A stretch of DNA of 64,000 bases, taken from the NCBI GenBank assembly GCA_037903355.1, contig JBAJFE010000004.1, positions 868,001 to 932,000 of the forward strand. Direction: 5' to 3'. The translations under genes were made by a program, and so were the position numbers. Below the pieces are notes generated by a model. The model searched no databases. It saw only the letters and a program-made list of their open reading frames with translations, and had not been told where the DNA came from. The stretch is from Trichuris trichiura. Taxonomy: Eukaryota; Nematoda; Enoplea; Trichinellida; Trichuridae. Positions 50,971 to 64,000 of this stretch are shown here, in pieces (position 1 is the first letter of the stretch; every line of letters begins with the position of its first letter).

Positions 50971-52257
50971 AGCTCAAGCGCAAACGATTTGTATCTTCAT
51001 CGCTTTCGGTGACGAAGCATCAAAACTTATCTCTAATTATTCTTTTTTTAGGCTTTGCTGTTAAGATTTTTTTTTAAAGCAGTGCATGGAAAGCTTGAAG
51101 CACTCAAAGGCGTCGGCAATAGTTGTCCCTAATTAGTTAAGCGTAGTCACGCATAAACGTGTGCCGCTCGTTAGGGTTACTGGATCACTTGACTAAGCTT
51201 CGTGATTGAAATGAAGCCAACTAACATAAACAAATTAAGAATAAAATAAGCAAGTAAGGCTTTGCTTTTATACTTATGATGCAACTGATGGGAAGTAATT
51301 TAAAAACATTTCGTGCAGCTCCTGTTGGCTGAAGGGCCCTTTAGTCTTACAAAGCTGATTACGTACTCTCTTCTCTTTTTGGCTTTATTTTTCCATGACT
51401 GCGCTTGTTTCGCCGCTCACTTTTTCGCTGCGTCATTGGGAGTTCAGTTTGCATTTGGCCTCCTGTAGAAGGCGGTGCTCAGTCTTTTTTTGCCATTTTC
51501 TTTTCTTCATTTAATTTATTGATCCTGTCGGCCGAATGACCAAATAGTTCGGTGTGGTTCGATCCCTATTTCTTCGCTTGCGGGGCAGCATTTACTTTGC
51601 ACTGTAGAATAGCGAAACGTAATGTTAACGTAATGTTTTCTTTGAATACCTGTCCTACTGGAAATAAGTGGAAATTTATCGGTTGCAGTAGGCTTGGACA
51701 ATAAAGCTAAAAGAGAAAGGATCCATTTATTGATCTTTGCATTGTTTCCGAAAATTGCGCAGCCTTTTCTTTGTCACAAACGATCCCGTGCTTGATGGAT
51801 TAGCAGCTATTTGACATTGTTATTAGCTGCCTGCTTGAGTAGACTCCGCTGACATTAAACGGTACTTGGATTTTAAAGGATAGATGCAATGAAATAAAGA
51901 AGGCGGGGCAGTACGTCCGCCTTTGCTATCAAAAAGAACTTTGGTAAGTTAAAGTTGTGCAGTAAGCTATATTTAGCACCCGAGTAGTTATTATTGGTAA
52001 TAATATTAATTTCCATGCAACTGAGCAAGCATAATTCCTCTGACGTTTCTTAGTCAACAAACTGGTCACGTATAATTGATGCTTTGGTTTATTACCATTC
52101 AATGATTAATATGTTTGACTTAAGCACATATAACGTTTTTATATTGTATTTTCGTTAGCGTAATATACTTTCTTCCTTGTTTTTCCAGTTAGGTCATTTT
52201 TTTGCATTTCGCGCGCCGCTTTACTTTCATTTAAGTTGCTCATACTTCCTATTAAAA
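50971..52257. other. Interval without recognised features
   Basis: AT-rich; nothing recognisable. Confidence 0.55.
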
Positions 52258-52423
52258 GGAAAAGCGCTTCAGCTTAGATATTTACAACTTTAGACCGCTG
52301 ATGACGGGTCTCGAATGACCTGAAAGCTCCGGAGTATCTTTTATATACATAAACGGGAACCGATCCGTAATAAAGTTTTTTCATTATGAAAAAGCGCTTC
52401 AGCTGTCCTATTAACAACTGTTG
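52258..52423. mobile_element. Fragment of the 47.6-kb inverted-repeat family between direct repeats
   Basis: The interior GATGACGGGTCTCGAATGAC followed by CTGAAAGCTCCGGAG resembles the right half of the element at 47546-47780. It is bracketed by imperfect direct repeats, AAAAGCGCTTCAGCT plus ATTTACAACT (52259-52290) and AAAAAGCGCTTCAGCT plus ATTAACAACT (52389-52420), which look like a long duplication made on insertion. Confidence 0.5.
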
Positions 52424-55400
52424 CGTCGAAATTGTTGCTAACTACTGCTGATGATCGAACTCTTGTTGGATCTAAATTTTTGCGCTGTAATTTTGCTCAT
52501 GTGTTTTGCGCATGTCTTTTTAAACTCTGTTTCCGCTTCGACATTCTCTTAGCTCAGGGAATTCTATTATTGCAAGTGCTTTCTTCTTTACGCTGTTAAG
52601 TTGTTTTGCTTCAGCATTTCTGCAATTACTAAGCAATGGAGAGTTCGTAATTAGCATTCTGCTATTGTCTTTACCGCAACTCGGTTAAACAGCAGTCCAG
52701 CTAATAAGTGCACTGACTCGTCAGTAGTTTATTAGCACCGTATAGCGTCATTAATATTTTACAAGTAAAAAAGCTGTCAGGTCTTCTGGTCATTCGCTGA
52801 CGACTTCGTCGTATTAACATATTCCTTCTCCTACTCGCAGATCGCTGAATAAGTTTTGCGTACGCGTATGCTCTTCTTTCGTACAAATCGATGTACCTAA
52901 GAAAATGGTAATTTCATTGAATAATGCGTCAGGCACCATTTACTCACGTCAGTGTAATGACTAAATTAAAGAACAACAAAATTTCCTCGTATATTGAATT
53001 GTAGGCTTGCTGCCGTTTATCCATTCAAGTGGCTAATTTGTTAGGCGTTTTTTCAGTTTTAGCCTGCTAGTTGAAAGTATTATGACAATTATGACGGCTT
53101 GCTAATAACGAACGCTAAAGCACTCAGTTTCACTTGTTGTTACTACTAATATCTTTAATTTTGCAAAGGATACTAATCAGCATTACATGCAACGAATATC
53201 TGCGAAGCAGCGACTCACTGAATTCTAACTTAAATAATTGAAAGTGGCATCTTGCTCGTCAATGCGTGTTTGAAAACGTTTTATGAACTACTTGAGGCAG
53301 CCGGAGCAAACTTACGGTGTGAAAAGAACTTAGGGCATTTTACAGCGTTCGCTGATAGTTAATTGTATGAAAATATTGGTTAACTGAGCTTTCTTGCTTA
53401 GCTGATATTGTTTCTACTGTGAACTACAAGAACCTGGTATGCAGTATCGACAGGAGCTAAAAATTAAAGCATACAATGCTTTTATGTTTAAAAACTGCAG
53501 CGTAAAAGTAAATGAGACTAAAAGAAGTACATGAAGAAAATTGTCTGTTGGATTCCCCTTCGCGACAGACCAGATAGGCTTTTCTATAGTAGCGTGAAAT
53601 TTATTGAGCGTATTGAAAGAATTAGAAGAAAGTTTTGGAAAGCGAAATCACTGCGTAACTTCCTACTAATTCGCTCTCCTATTATCAAAATCAATGTCTG
53701 TTGTGCACTTGTGGTTTCAACTCGGCACCTACTGTTATTAAATGACAATTTTGCGTGAAGCGTAAATCGTAATTCCATTAAGAGCTAGTGCGCATTCATG
53801 GTGGGCTGGCATCAAGGTCGGTAACGTTCTGCCAAAGAGCTTTGACAATATATCATACTGTCACGAGAGAAATTAGTCCTGTTCGTTGAAGTCACTAAAA
53901 CAATTACTTTTATGATTGCAGCAACTTTAAAGCCTCTGACAATACGTTGGCTGCTATACCGCCAACCATGTTTACGTTTCCTTTTAGAGCAGTAGTTCAA
54001 TCACGCGAGAACGTTGCTTCTTGAGTATCAGGAAGCTGCAATTGTCAAGTTGTCCTTTTTCGTTTTCATAACATACAATGCTAACCATATTTTTCCGCAG
54101 TTTAGTATCGACAATGTGTTAGATGTTTACGCAGTCATGTAATCAACTGTTAATTTTATTTGCGACTTAAGCTGGCAATAGTCCTATTACTGCTCATTTT
54201 TATGTTACAGACGCAGGGCGGGTTCTGTTGTGAGTTTATTTTTCGTAAACGCACAGGATGTTCAAAGATTGAACCATTCTCAGCGAAATAATCAAATCAT
54301 ATTGTCGCTTATGTAGGCTATATAGTTCCAGTATGCAAACGGTATGCATAAGTTTTTCGTTTAGTTAAATAAAGTTTAAAAAATGTGCATCCTTGTTGAT
54401 TGGCATCATTTTAATATTATAATTTTGCTTCACTTATCAGTTGATCTATTTAGCGGTACTCCTCGGTAGAATATTTTCAGCGCAAGCTTTATGGCGACTG
54501 GAAGATAGCCGTTTCGTTCAATGATTAAAGAATGGTATAGATTTCCGCCTTTTAGCTGCCAGGGAAGCTGGGGGGAGCTTGGTTGAAGGATGACATAACG
54601 TCGAGTGATTTCCTCAGTGACTGACAGGAGTGGGATGCAATTTGTGAATTGAATCCTGATTATTTTCTTACCTTTCAAAACTTAATTTTAAAAACTTAGC
54701 ATGATGAATTGATTTTCCGCGTGCGCGTCTATGAAAACTTCCATTTCCCGTGTATCTTAGTTGGAGTTTCAGTTTTGTTCGTTTTAACTAAGAAACTATT
54801 GATGGCTGAATGCTCGGTTGTTGCGGTTTCGTTTCCAAGATTCAAAACCGATTTAACAATACCAGCAGACAATAAAACAATTTTTAAAATACCTGTTTAA
54901 CTGTCAATCTCATTTTAAAAGTTCAATTTTCAATTGTCATAGCTTGAAAATACTGATGTATCTATTTTTCATGTTTTTTTACCCGCCTGGTATCCCTTAA
55001 GACGTTCACGTCGTTGACTTGTATGCCCTTGCGTCGCTCTACTGAAAATTACTGATCATGGTAATTAGTGTACAATGGTGACGTCATTATTTTGCTTTGG
55101 TGACCGTATAAAAGTAAGGAAAGCGAATGTAAGACAACTCGCCCAGACGCAGCGCGTAGCTTGTTTTCTAGGTTTGTATTCTTTGACCTTCATTATTTCT
55201 GAGGAAAATTGTAAAAGTCATAATTATATGATCAATACAGCTTGCTGTCAGGGATGGGTCTGCGTTCAACATCTAAAGCAATTATAATTCTACAACGTTG
55301 CTTCCATTGAGAAATTATGAAAGAGACGCCCTGTTATTTCAGAAACTTACGGGATACCGGAGTAGAAGTTTCTCTTCTCGAACCGTTACTTCCTGGTCAC

Positions 55401-58400
55401 TTTTGTCTTCATTTCTTGTTGTCCAAGAGAAATATAGACAGAAACGTCTTCATCAGTATGGCATGCTTGGCGAAAGGTTTTATTTCCAGCGCGGCATGCC
55501 AACTGCCATCATGCAAAAAGAAGTTGGTAAGTCATACTTTACTTTTGCTTGTTGTGAACACCTCTAAGCGTCGCGCAACTTCTTCCTGCGAGCTTAGAAT
55601 GCTTATTGCTTGCTTTGTCAATTGTCCATCGTCTTTAATTGCCTCGGGCAAATAACTATCCGCTTAGTCATTAGGTGCAATAGAGGGATAATGTGCAAAA
55701 ATGACTTTTCAAACATATCAATTACAGTCCAGTAAAGTTTTTAGTTCAATAGATGCACGAATATTCTATTTCTCAACTTTCGTCTCTTTCTTTTAAGCTT
55801 TAGGAATAAGGGCAAAAGTTTGTACGCATCACAAAAGCGATTCGTTTTCCTATTATATCTCCCTCCTGCGTTGGAATATGATGAAATAAAAAACACGATC
55901 GTTGCCGCAGTAATGCTGACGTTTTTCGCAAAATTTCGATTTATTGAACTTTTCATATAAAAAGCATTTGTTTTCTCAGCGTACGTTCGATAAACGCAGC
56001 CCCCATTGTTTGCAAACACATTCTACATGCGGGAGTACAATTTTTTGTTTTTCAATGGAGACTACGTTTGTTGGCGGCTTAGTTAGTGGTTCGGTTTATG
56101 AGTGGCAAATGAAGATTACTTTTCTCTACTAAGCAGTTCAGGCGCGAAGGGATGCGGTTAGGTAGGCTTCCTTACATACTTGAAACTTTTCCCTGTTGAA
56201 CTACAATGCTCTTTGCTGCGCTACGAGTCTTCATTGTTTAGAATTGTATGTATGCGTTAAGGCGAGTTTGCGAATCGCTAGAGTTCTTATGTCAATTCTC
56301 CCTGAGGCATATGAAGGCGTTTTCGCAAAACATACGGTAAAAAAGACGACGGAACTACTCAGTTCCAGAGATGCTGAGTTGCCATTTTGCCATATGTTCA
56401 ATTTTCAAAAATCAGGATCGCTCAATCTTCTATGACTTGGGGAGGCGTTCTCAAAATTACAGGCATCGCGCAACATTAGCGGGTATTCACGTTGTTTCAA
56501 CAAAAGTAATGGTAATTAATATGTTTTTCATTATATGATATTATTAGCAATTCATTTTCTTGCGCCATATTCGTAAGACCAGTATCGTAATGGCAGCAGA
56601 GGCGGCTATAATTTGGCCTTTGTATCTTCATCAGCAAATGATTTAACACTTCCCTTATCTAGCTGCTTGTCAAGCGTATTGATAACTTTGAATCAAATGC
56701 TCAAGTTTTCTCAGTAAATGTTGTGCTCAACTCTCTCTGACTTGCTAATTTCTCGATGGATTGAAGTTTTGCACAATCGTCTTCCTTCCTTTCGTTGCGT
56801 TTGTCGTCTGATTGCTTCCACATAGGAGTTTTCAACTATTGCTGACAATTTTAACAATACTCGGAGGAGAAATAATCTGAAGCGCTAAAATTCCGCAAGG
56901 CGTAGAATCGATAAATTAGCGCATACGCTATGCGAAAGCTTTGAGACGTTCTTTTCGCTTATTTTATTGGTTAAATGGGACTAGTAATGATTTCGTGATT
57001 TTCAGCGTACAATTAAACTGCATTGGAGCAGTTATTGGTCTTGTTTATCCTTTGCGAGGCAAAGAATAATGTTGGCAATTAACCGAAGCTGACTTAGAGC
57101 TTCTTATAGCAACAGTGCTGCAGCCGGTATTCAGTCTACTTATTTCATTTGTTAAACTATTAACATCGCGCGGTCTAAGTGTTTGTATACTTCTACAGAC
57201 TGCTTATCGCAAATGGTAATGAGCACGCTTTGCTATCCTGCAGATGTGTTCCCTTTGTGAGGCTTTTTTGCTACTTGTTAAGGCGTCAATTTTAAATGTC
57301 TTTGAAAATAGGTGTAAGTTATTTTTTTTGGTTTCAATTACAAGACCTTTTGGTATGGCGCTTGCAGTGAGCATGCTAAGTCTTTGCCTTTACAATTCCG
57401 TCACTAAAAACTACTATATCGCAAGTTAACAGCATGTTGTGTACAGCAAGAATAGGACAGGTCTTAAATCTTCTTTTTGACTGCACTTTGAGAAGTTTTG
57501 GTGGAAGATACCTGCAGTTCGTTCTTTATTGAGCTGTTAGCGAGCAGCAAAGCTTTTCTAGATTTCTTTCTATTATGCCCATGCGGAAACGCATAAAACG
57601 TTGAACAACTTATGTGCGCAACTTTTATAAATGATCATTACGGAAGAGCTGTCGAACAGTTTGTGGGATAGGATTGATAGATAGCACACTGCGTAGCCTC
57701 GTTACTCTTCGTTCGATTGCAGCTCCTTCAATACTTCAAAGTACAGATTCCCTTGTGTGAGTTAGATCTCTAATGCCGTTTGAAATGAATTTGTTCCTGC
57801 CCTTTCCTGGTCAGGAGTCAAAGGATCTTTTGTCTGATGCGTATCTTGAATGAACGATATTTGGCAATTTTTTTAATAAGTTTATTGCAGTGGGGAAGAA
57901 GGTTGGGTCAGAATGAAGTTCGACGTTCCCAACAGACTTACGTTTTTCTTAAATTAGAGAACGTACTTCATTATTCATTGTAATGCGCTATTTTGGACAG
58001 TTCATAACCATCGAAACCAATGGATCGTCAGGAGATAAACGATCAAATGCTTTATTATCGAGAATTCATTGATTAAGTAGAGACTGATGCGTACGCCATC
58101 AGATCCACCTTTGTTTAGAAAAGTTGTTTTGTGATTCCGGCTTTGATTGGCAGCGGTACATCGTCTAATGAAAGTTAATTTGACGATACTGACATTCATA
58201 TTTGCCGCAGCCCATTTCTGCCGTGGAAAAAATTCTATTTTTGATTTCTTTTTCACGGTCCTCTTTTGATAATGGTCATGGCAGTTTTTGGCAGCCTCAA
58301 CTTCGAAAGCTCAATCAGTTTGTACGTTTTCAACATGATTCTGTTTGCAGCCTTTGTAATGCTTCCGGTCTAGTTCAAAGTTTGAAGATACTTCGAATGA

Positions 58401-58902
58401 AACTATTTCTTCTGGACATCTTTGCTGCAATTGTTTTTTATCTATTTTTCAACGTTGAACGGATACGATAAAGATACAAGGCGAACTGGAGCTTATCAAC
58501 TGTAACTGCAAAGGCAAATTAAGTTTTTTCTAAAACGTATCTTCGCCTTCGCGATCCACCAATTATCATTTTTCTTTGTTGAGCTTTGTTTGAGTTATTG
58601 ATCCATTTTGAGGCTCAAACAGCCAACGTGAAAGATGGCTACCTCAAGTAACGTTTTTGGGCAATTATTTTAATCGCCATAATGAACTTTGGAATAAGAA
58701 GCAAAATATCACAACTCCTTATATCAAGAGAATTGTACAACAGCTAAGCATTGCCGTATTAAGCGTTTCATATTAACATTTTGTTCTAGCTGATGAAAGC
58801 AGGCGTGCAACAATGCGTTTAGCAAAATGAATGCTGCCAGCGTTAGTATGACAAAATGATTTCTGATATTCCTTATAATATGACTGCTTATTTTTTTTGC
58901 AT
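52424..58902. other. Gene-poor AT-rich interval
   Basis: Overlapping plus-strand frames at 55298-55655 reach 112 codons, but no family, splice pattern or bias supports them. Nothing else is visible. Confidence 0.5.
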
Positions 58903-59263
58903 TCTACCTGTCGGTTTCGAAAGACTGGGTGTCTTTTAACAGGCTTTGGTTGTTTCATAGTTGTTCCTCTGGTTCACGGGTTTGGCCTGTTGGATGTATC
59001 TGTAAGTAAACTTCAAAATGCTTCACCAACGGATGGATGAGCAAATTGTTAGAGAAATTAGAGAACAAATCAAATGCCGTACGTTTCGGAACTGCCGTAT
59101 TCCGTCGTCAGCAGTGTTGGGGAGTTACCCAACACTGCTGAGCAATTTCTCTAACAATTTGTTCATCCATCCATTGGTAGGGCATTTTGAAGTTTACTTA
59201 CAGATACATCCAACAGGCCAAACCCGTGAACCAGAGGAGCAACTATGAAATCTACCTGTCGGT
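58903..59263. mobile_element. Fold-back element, copy 2, with 13-bp target duplication
   Basis: Direct repeats TCTACCTGTCGGT (58903-58915 and 59251-59263) bound a 335-bp element. Almost the whole interior is one palindrome: GGTTCACGGGTTTGGCCTGT and the rest of the left arm are mirrored by the right arm. A central inverted CAGCAGTGTTGGG/CCCAACACTGCTG lies near 59108-59144. It shares the GTCTTTTAACAGGCTT leader, TIRs and interior with copy 1. The open frames inside are products of the palindrome. Confidence 0.85.
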
Positions 59264-62200
59264 ATTGTAAAGCTTTATTAGCTCTCCTATGTTGGAAGTG
59301 ACAATGCGATTAGTTTTTAAGGTAACTTTCTTTTCTGCAAAATTGCTTTTATTTCTTTGTTAATGTTGTACACCTTCGTTTCTTTTATTGCTCAGTTAAA
59401 CAGAGCGTTCTTCAGTGCTATCACATCCGATTCTCTCGGAGAAAGCAGTAATTATATTTTGCGCTTCCTATAAACTTTCAGTACAACCCAAGCTATGCAA
59501 ATGTCCTTTCCGCTAACTAAAGAAAGTGTAAGCATACGTATATTAATGCGTTTGCATTTGTGCAGATGACATTTTGCGGAGGACGAGGTGTCAAAAATGG
59601 TCTCCATTTATTTAAACATGGAATTGGATGGGGACCTGACTGAATCAGCTGTTCCCCAATTTTATTCTTCGTGCTCTGTCCATTGTTAATATCTGCGCTT
59701 TAGCCCCTTCTTATCATGTCTTCCAATCGTATAGCCTTTAATTGTTCCGTATTTCCAGTGGTTGCAAGCACTGAAGTCATAACTGCTAGATAGGCAAAGC
59801 CTTAGGCGCGCTTTGCTTTCCTAAATGCCCAAAGTGAGTATATTCACTTCTTGGAGACATTGACGTCTGTAGAGCATGATAAGTTGCCATTATTTCTTTA
59901 TTTATTTGCGGTTAATGACAACTAAGCACTGAACCCATTTCCTGATGACGCTTTCGAGATACTATGCTCAGATTCGAGGCATGATCAGGCCTTAACAGAT
60001 TTTACATTGCTTAAAAAGGTTCATTTCCACTGTTAGTGTATATTTTTTTCAGAGTTAACAGCTTGTATGCCATTGAACGATTTCCTGTAGCAAAGCAGGC
60101 TGCGCACTTCTCTGAGCGACGTCAGAACTATGACCTTCAACGTCTTGCTGGAGAGTGAACCGATGAGCAGTTTTTTAAGAATGAAACCTATTCCAGTAGG
60201 AACCTTTCCCTATTAAGAATTTAATTTACTTCTTCCTAGACCTTCGATGGCCATTTGATATACTATAGTTTTTTGAGTAGTTTTTCTTAGAGTCTTATCT
60301 AACGTAGTTATCTTCCATGAAACTTTCGATGATACATGCTGAAACCCAGTACATTAAGTCAGCAAAGAACATGAAAAGAAATGTTTAACTCTTTCTATAA
60401 CAATTAAAACACACCTTGACATATTGGCACCCTACAGATGTAGTATTAAACATAAAAGTAAACTGAAATTATAGAAAAATTTGCGCTTTCAATTTAACTA
60501 GCGAAAAATGGATGAATGATTAAAAAAGAAGCGGTGTAGAATTTTGGTCAGCCTTTTCCGCTTACCATGCGTTGAGCTGGCTCTTCTGACTAATTAATTG
60601 TTTCAGTAATCCATTAGTTTGAAGCTCGTCTAATGATAAGCATACTTTTAATGCACTTACCACAGACTGATGCATATGGATTTGAAAAAGCAGCCTTTTA
60701 TTTCGAACTATAGCATAGTGTAGAAAATATGATTTCCCCACATTGCCTATGATCGAAAGTTGGCGGATTCGTACCGTAATGTTATGCATTATTGATAGAA
60801 TGCATCAATATATTCGTCAATTATTCAGATCTTAATGGAAGGCTTGCATATTGCTACCGATTTTGTTGATCAGGGGAGTGTTAGCCGCAAAGTTTGAGTT
60901 TTCTGTTTTCTATAAGACCCTGCAAGATAGGTTCTGCTATGAAGCTCTTTTTCTATTACTGACGAATTTTGCACTGCTCAATCATTAGTGGTTGTCGTCT
61001 TTTTCCTGATTAGGAATGCTGAAAGAAGGCTTTTCGCTGTCATTCTTGAATAGCAGTGATTTGTTCCAAAAAGAGTTCTCAGCCTTTTAGTCGCTTTCGA
61101 TTTATTAATTCTCTCTTTCCAATTTCTCTTGACGATTAGATGTCGAAGTTGTTATTTTTTCATACAGAGTGACCGCTGCTAATCCTTAGTGGGCAAAATG
61201 TAGGATAAAATCAATTAATTAATCAGATGCCTTCACTTGTTTCCCTTCTTGGTTTGCTCCAGTTTTGCAAACCGAAAGGGCATTGAAATACGGATATTGA
61301 TTCTTCGTCTGTCAGAAGTTTTGCTCGTGTTCCAAGCCGCTACTATATTGCATGTCATGTGAAATATGCGGGCGGAAACTTCGAACAAGCGCCTGTAAAC
61401 TGCCGTAAACCATTTCCATGTTATTGCTCTCGATTGGTTTAAAGTAAAGTCAAAAGAATGAGTTTGCTTCTACGGATTTATTTGCATTGATGAAGTTTCA
61501 AAAGTTGATGGCATATAAAGGTCAATGGTCTTCATTGCTTGACAGTAAGTCCAATATGACCAATAGCAAAGACCAAATATTTTCTCAGGAAACGGAGCAA
61601 CAGCCCATTTGAGCTTAGCCAACTGTTTGGCTTAAATTGAATTCCTGTTTTGTTGGTCTGGAAAGAGGAATCAATTCAACGCAAGTACGGCTCGTAGAGG
61701 TTTTTTCCGTCTTAATGGTTTTCCTGAAAAGGCAATAGAATTCAAATCAGAAAAAATTCTGCGGAGACCACTTGTGTTCAATCATTGCTTAAAGGAAGGT
61801 GTCGATCATTTCAGCGTGGTCGGACCGTTTCGTGATTCAGAATTGTCGAGACAGCAATTGCTCTGTCTAAGCTTCTCAGAGTTCGTTGAGCATTTAAAAA
61901 TGGATTTCTTTGAAAAGCGATCCAATCACCATGAGTAGCGAATTAATTGGCGCAAAATGGCCATTAGCTTCCGTTGTTCCAATCTACTTTTCTCGATGCG
62001 CATTCCATAGAAAGCGCATCATTTAAGCATGGCCGTCTTTAAAGAAGTCGGCCAAGTAAAGTTATTCAATAATTCAATTATTTGCTTCAGCTCATTTGAT
62101 GACTTCGCCCTAACTTACCAAGTAAGAATGATGTTAATATCTAAACGCGACGCTTTGTTCACTGGGCAGTTGCGATTGCTCCTCTATGTTTTCTTAGAGA

Positions 62201-63437
62201 TGTATTAAGCATTTTGTTCCACTTCAGTTATTCATGTCCGCAGTTTCTAATATGCATTATTCTATATGTTATATACTCTAAGCAGCTTTTTTCATACAAG
62301 TATCATGCGGCTTTATGCAATGGAAATTATTTGGCTCATCCAAACAAGGGTGTTATTACGCTTTGAATCAGTTTACCGGAAGATCACACACTAAGTCTCT
62401 CCTAGAACTTGTCTATACCTATTTTAAACCCACAAGATGCTTACTTGTTAGTTTTACCTTACTCCATAAAAGCCATTCAAAAGTTGCATTTAATACGTGG
62501 TAGTTTATCAGGCACTTGTAGTGCTAATGTATTCTTTTTGCTGTCAGCAGTAAAACTCAGTATTTCGCTCCTTCGACTATCATGGTTGGCTTTCATACAG
62601 GTTCATCTTGTCAATTCGGTGACGCATGTTCAGAACGGATGAACAGAGAGTAGTTGTCAAATTTGGCAACGGCAACTTGAGCGCTAACTTGGATAAGTTG
62701 TTCATTGATTGACGCTGATAATGGATAAGCAAACTGTGTGAAAATTGAAATTACCGTACGCATTAGAATGCGCCTAACGATTGTGCACGTCCCAGTCCGG
62801 CCTTGTTAACACCGATTAAGTCTATTTCCCGCGTCTTTCTTTGATCAACGTCCGCAATCGATTTTTAGTTATGAGAAAGGTTAGACTTTTGCTGTGTTTC
62901 CAAACAGCACTTATTTAAGAATGTAAATTATTTCTTAAAGAAGGACAACTAAGCATGAGTAGTGGAGATGTTGTTGAAATTAGGTGAGGTGTGAAGTTGC
63001 TACTTTTGGATGCGCAAGGTTTGCTTATAAGCTTAGCTAAGCCCAAAGCTCTCTTTAACGAATCATTATTTAGTAGGGTATTAGATTCGTCACATCTGTG
63101 AGCAATGCTAGTTGGAAATTCCCGCGTTGGGGGTTCATGCTTAAAATGCTCGTTTTGAAAGTACCTCTCACAACTTTTTTGCCTTTAACGTACATTCAAA
63201 ACAAACGTTCTAATAAAAAAAATCTCTCGCCGTTATATTGTTACTCCTTAGTACCATTTAAGCGCAGAGTTTCAAAGTTGCAAATGGGCTTTTTATCTTC
63301 AAAAGTTTTACGAATAATTCTTGATAGTATAGCATCGTCATAATGTTATAAGCAGGTGAAGTAAGAAAAATAGACGCCATTACTAATATATGAGCAGGAG
63401 TGGTAGCATTCCTTTGATACCCTGAATACTGAAATAT
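59264..63437. other. Gene-poor AT-rich interval
   Basis: No gene, RNA or repeat family recognised. Confidence 0.5.
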
Positions 63438-63673
<236 letters not shown>

Positions 63674-64000
63674 AGAAGTCTAGTCTTGATCTTGGTTTAT
63701 GAAAACGTTCCAAGAATGTCGCAAAATTAATCAGTCGTTGTTTCATGCAGACTGCCCAATTTATGACATTATGCATAATCGGCTAACCAGAATATAAGAA
63801 ATTTTAATGCATTGGATGTCGTCCATTAATTAAGAAGTTGAAAATAATTTTAGTTCTGCATTACATAGCATTAGAACGTTTTTATTATTAAAAATCGCGT
63901 TACTGTAAAGCACGCAGGTAAATGGACTTAAAGATCATTTTTAAGCACGAAAATGCGTAGTTTTATTAGCGTATGCGACTGTTGTGCGTATCAGCGTTTC

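Noticed and set aside
51530..51600. GGTTCGATCCC resembling a tRNA B box
   Set aside because: The T-stem does not pair and no A box or acceptor stem is found at the right spacing.
55298..55655. Two overlapping plus-strand frames of 89 and 112 codons
   Set aside because: No recognisable family, bias or splice signals.
59018..59248. 76-codon plus-strand frame
   Set aside because: It lies entirely within fold-back copy 2 and exists because of the palindrome.

Overview
This is eukaryotic nuclear DNA from a small-genome animal. Genes are split by GT-AG introns that are mostly 45-90 nt long, and there is no sign of operon-style bacterial organisation. Interstitial TTAGGC hexamers (the canonical nematode telomere unit) and the gene content suggest a nematode, perhaps an enoplean of the Trichuris/Trichinella type. 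That placement is inference; nothing in the window fixes the species. The first ~4.5 kb is GC-rich and the rest is AT-rich.

Layout. Bases 386-784 (+) carry the 3' exons of SNRNP27, a U4/U6.U5 tri-snRNP protein. Convergent to it, 1023-2301 (-) is a complete two-exon BMP2/4 (dpp/dbl-1 class) ligand with a long GC-rich upstream region. 5440-6240 (-) holds the 3' part of an unrecognised multi-exon gene, and 6947-7194 (+) a weaker small-gene candidate. 8482-8839 (+) is a two-exon, 100-residue single-pass protein resembling the complex I subunit NDUFA3/B9. 9942-21468 (+) is a nearly complete TMEM131 orthologue with about 36 exons and roughly 1,800 residues. After a gene-poor stretch, 37789-38139 (+) is a probable 64-residue microgene convergent with a complete eight-exon SAE1 (SUMO E1 subunit) gene at 38249-39695 (-). 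From there to the end I recognise no gene with confidence.

The AT-rich remainder is dominated by repeats: a degraded pogo-like element (22352-23036), two copies of a fold-back element with target-site duplications (49017-49284 and 58903-59263), two other long inverted repeats (46886-47112 and 47546-47780), a related fragment near 52.3 kb, several near-perfect hairpins at 4.7-6.9 kb, a dispersed family carrying telomere-like TTAGGC tracts, and ATT and TAG microsatellites. Many 60-135 codon open frames exist in the AT-rich part on both strands, but their number is about what this base composition gives by chance, so they are not annotated.

The recognised genes are housekeeping (splicing, SUMOylation, respiration) plus a secreted morphogen and a collagen-secretion factor. 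No operon or single functional cluster links them. In C. elegans the BMP ligand DBL-1 and TMEM-131 both bear on cuticle and collagen biology, but co-location here is not evidence of co-regulation.
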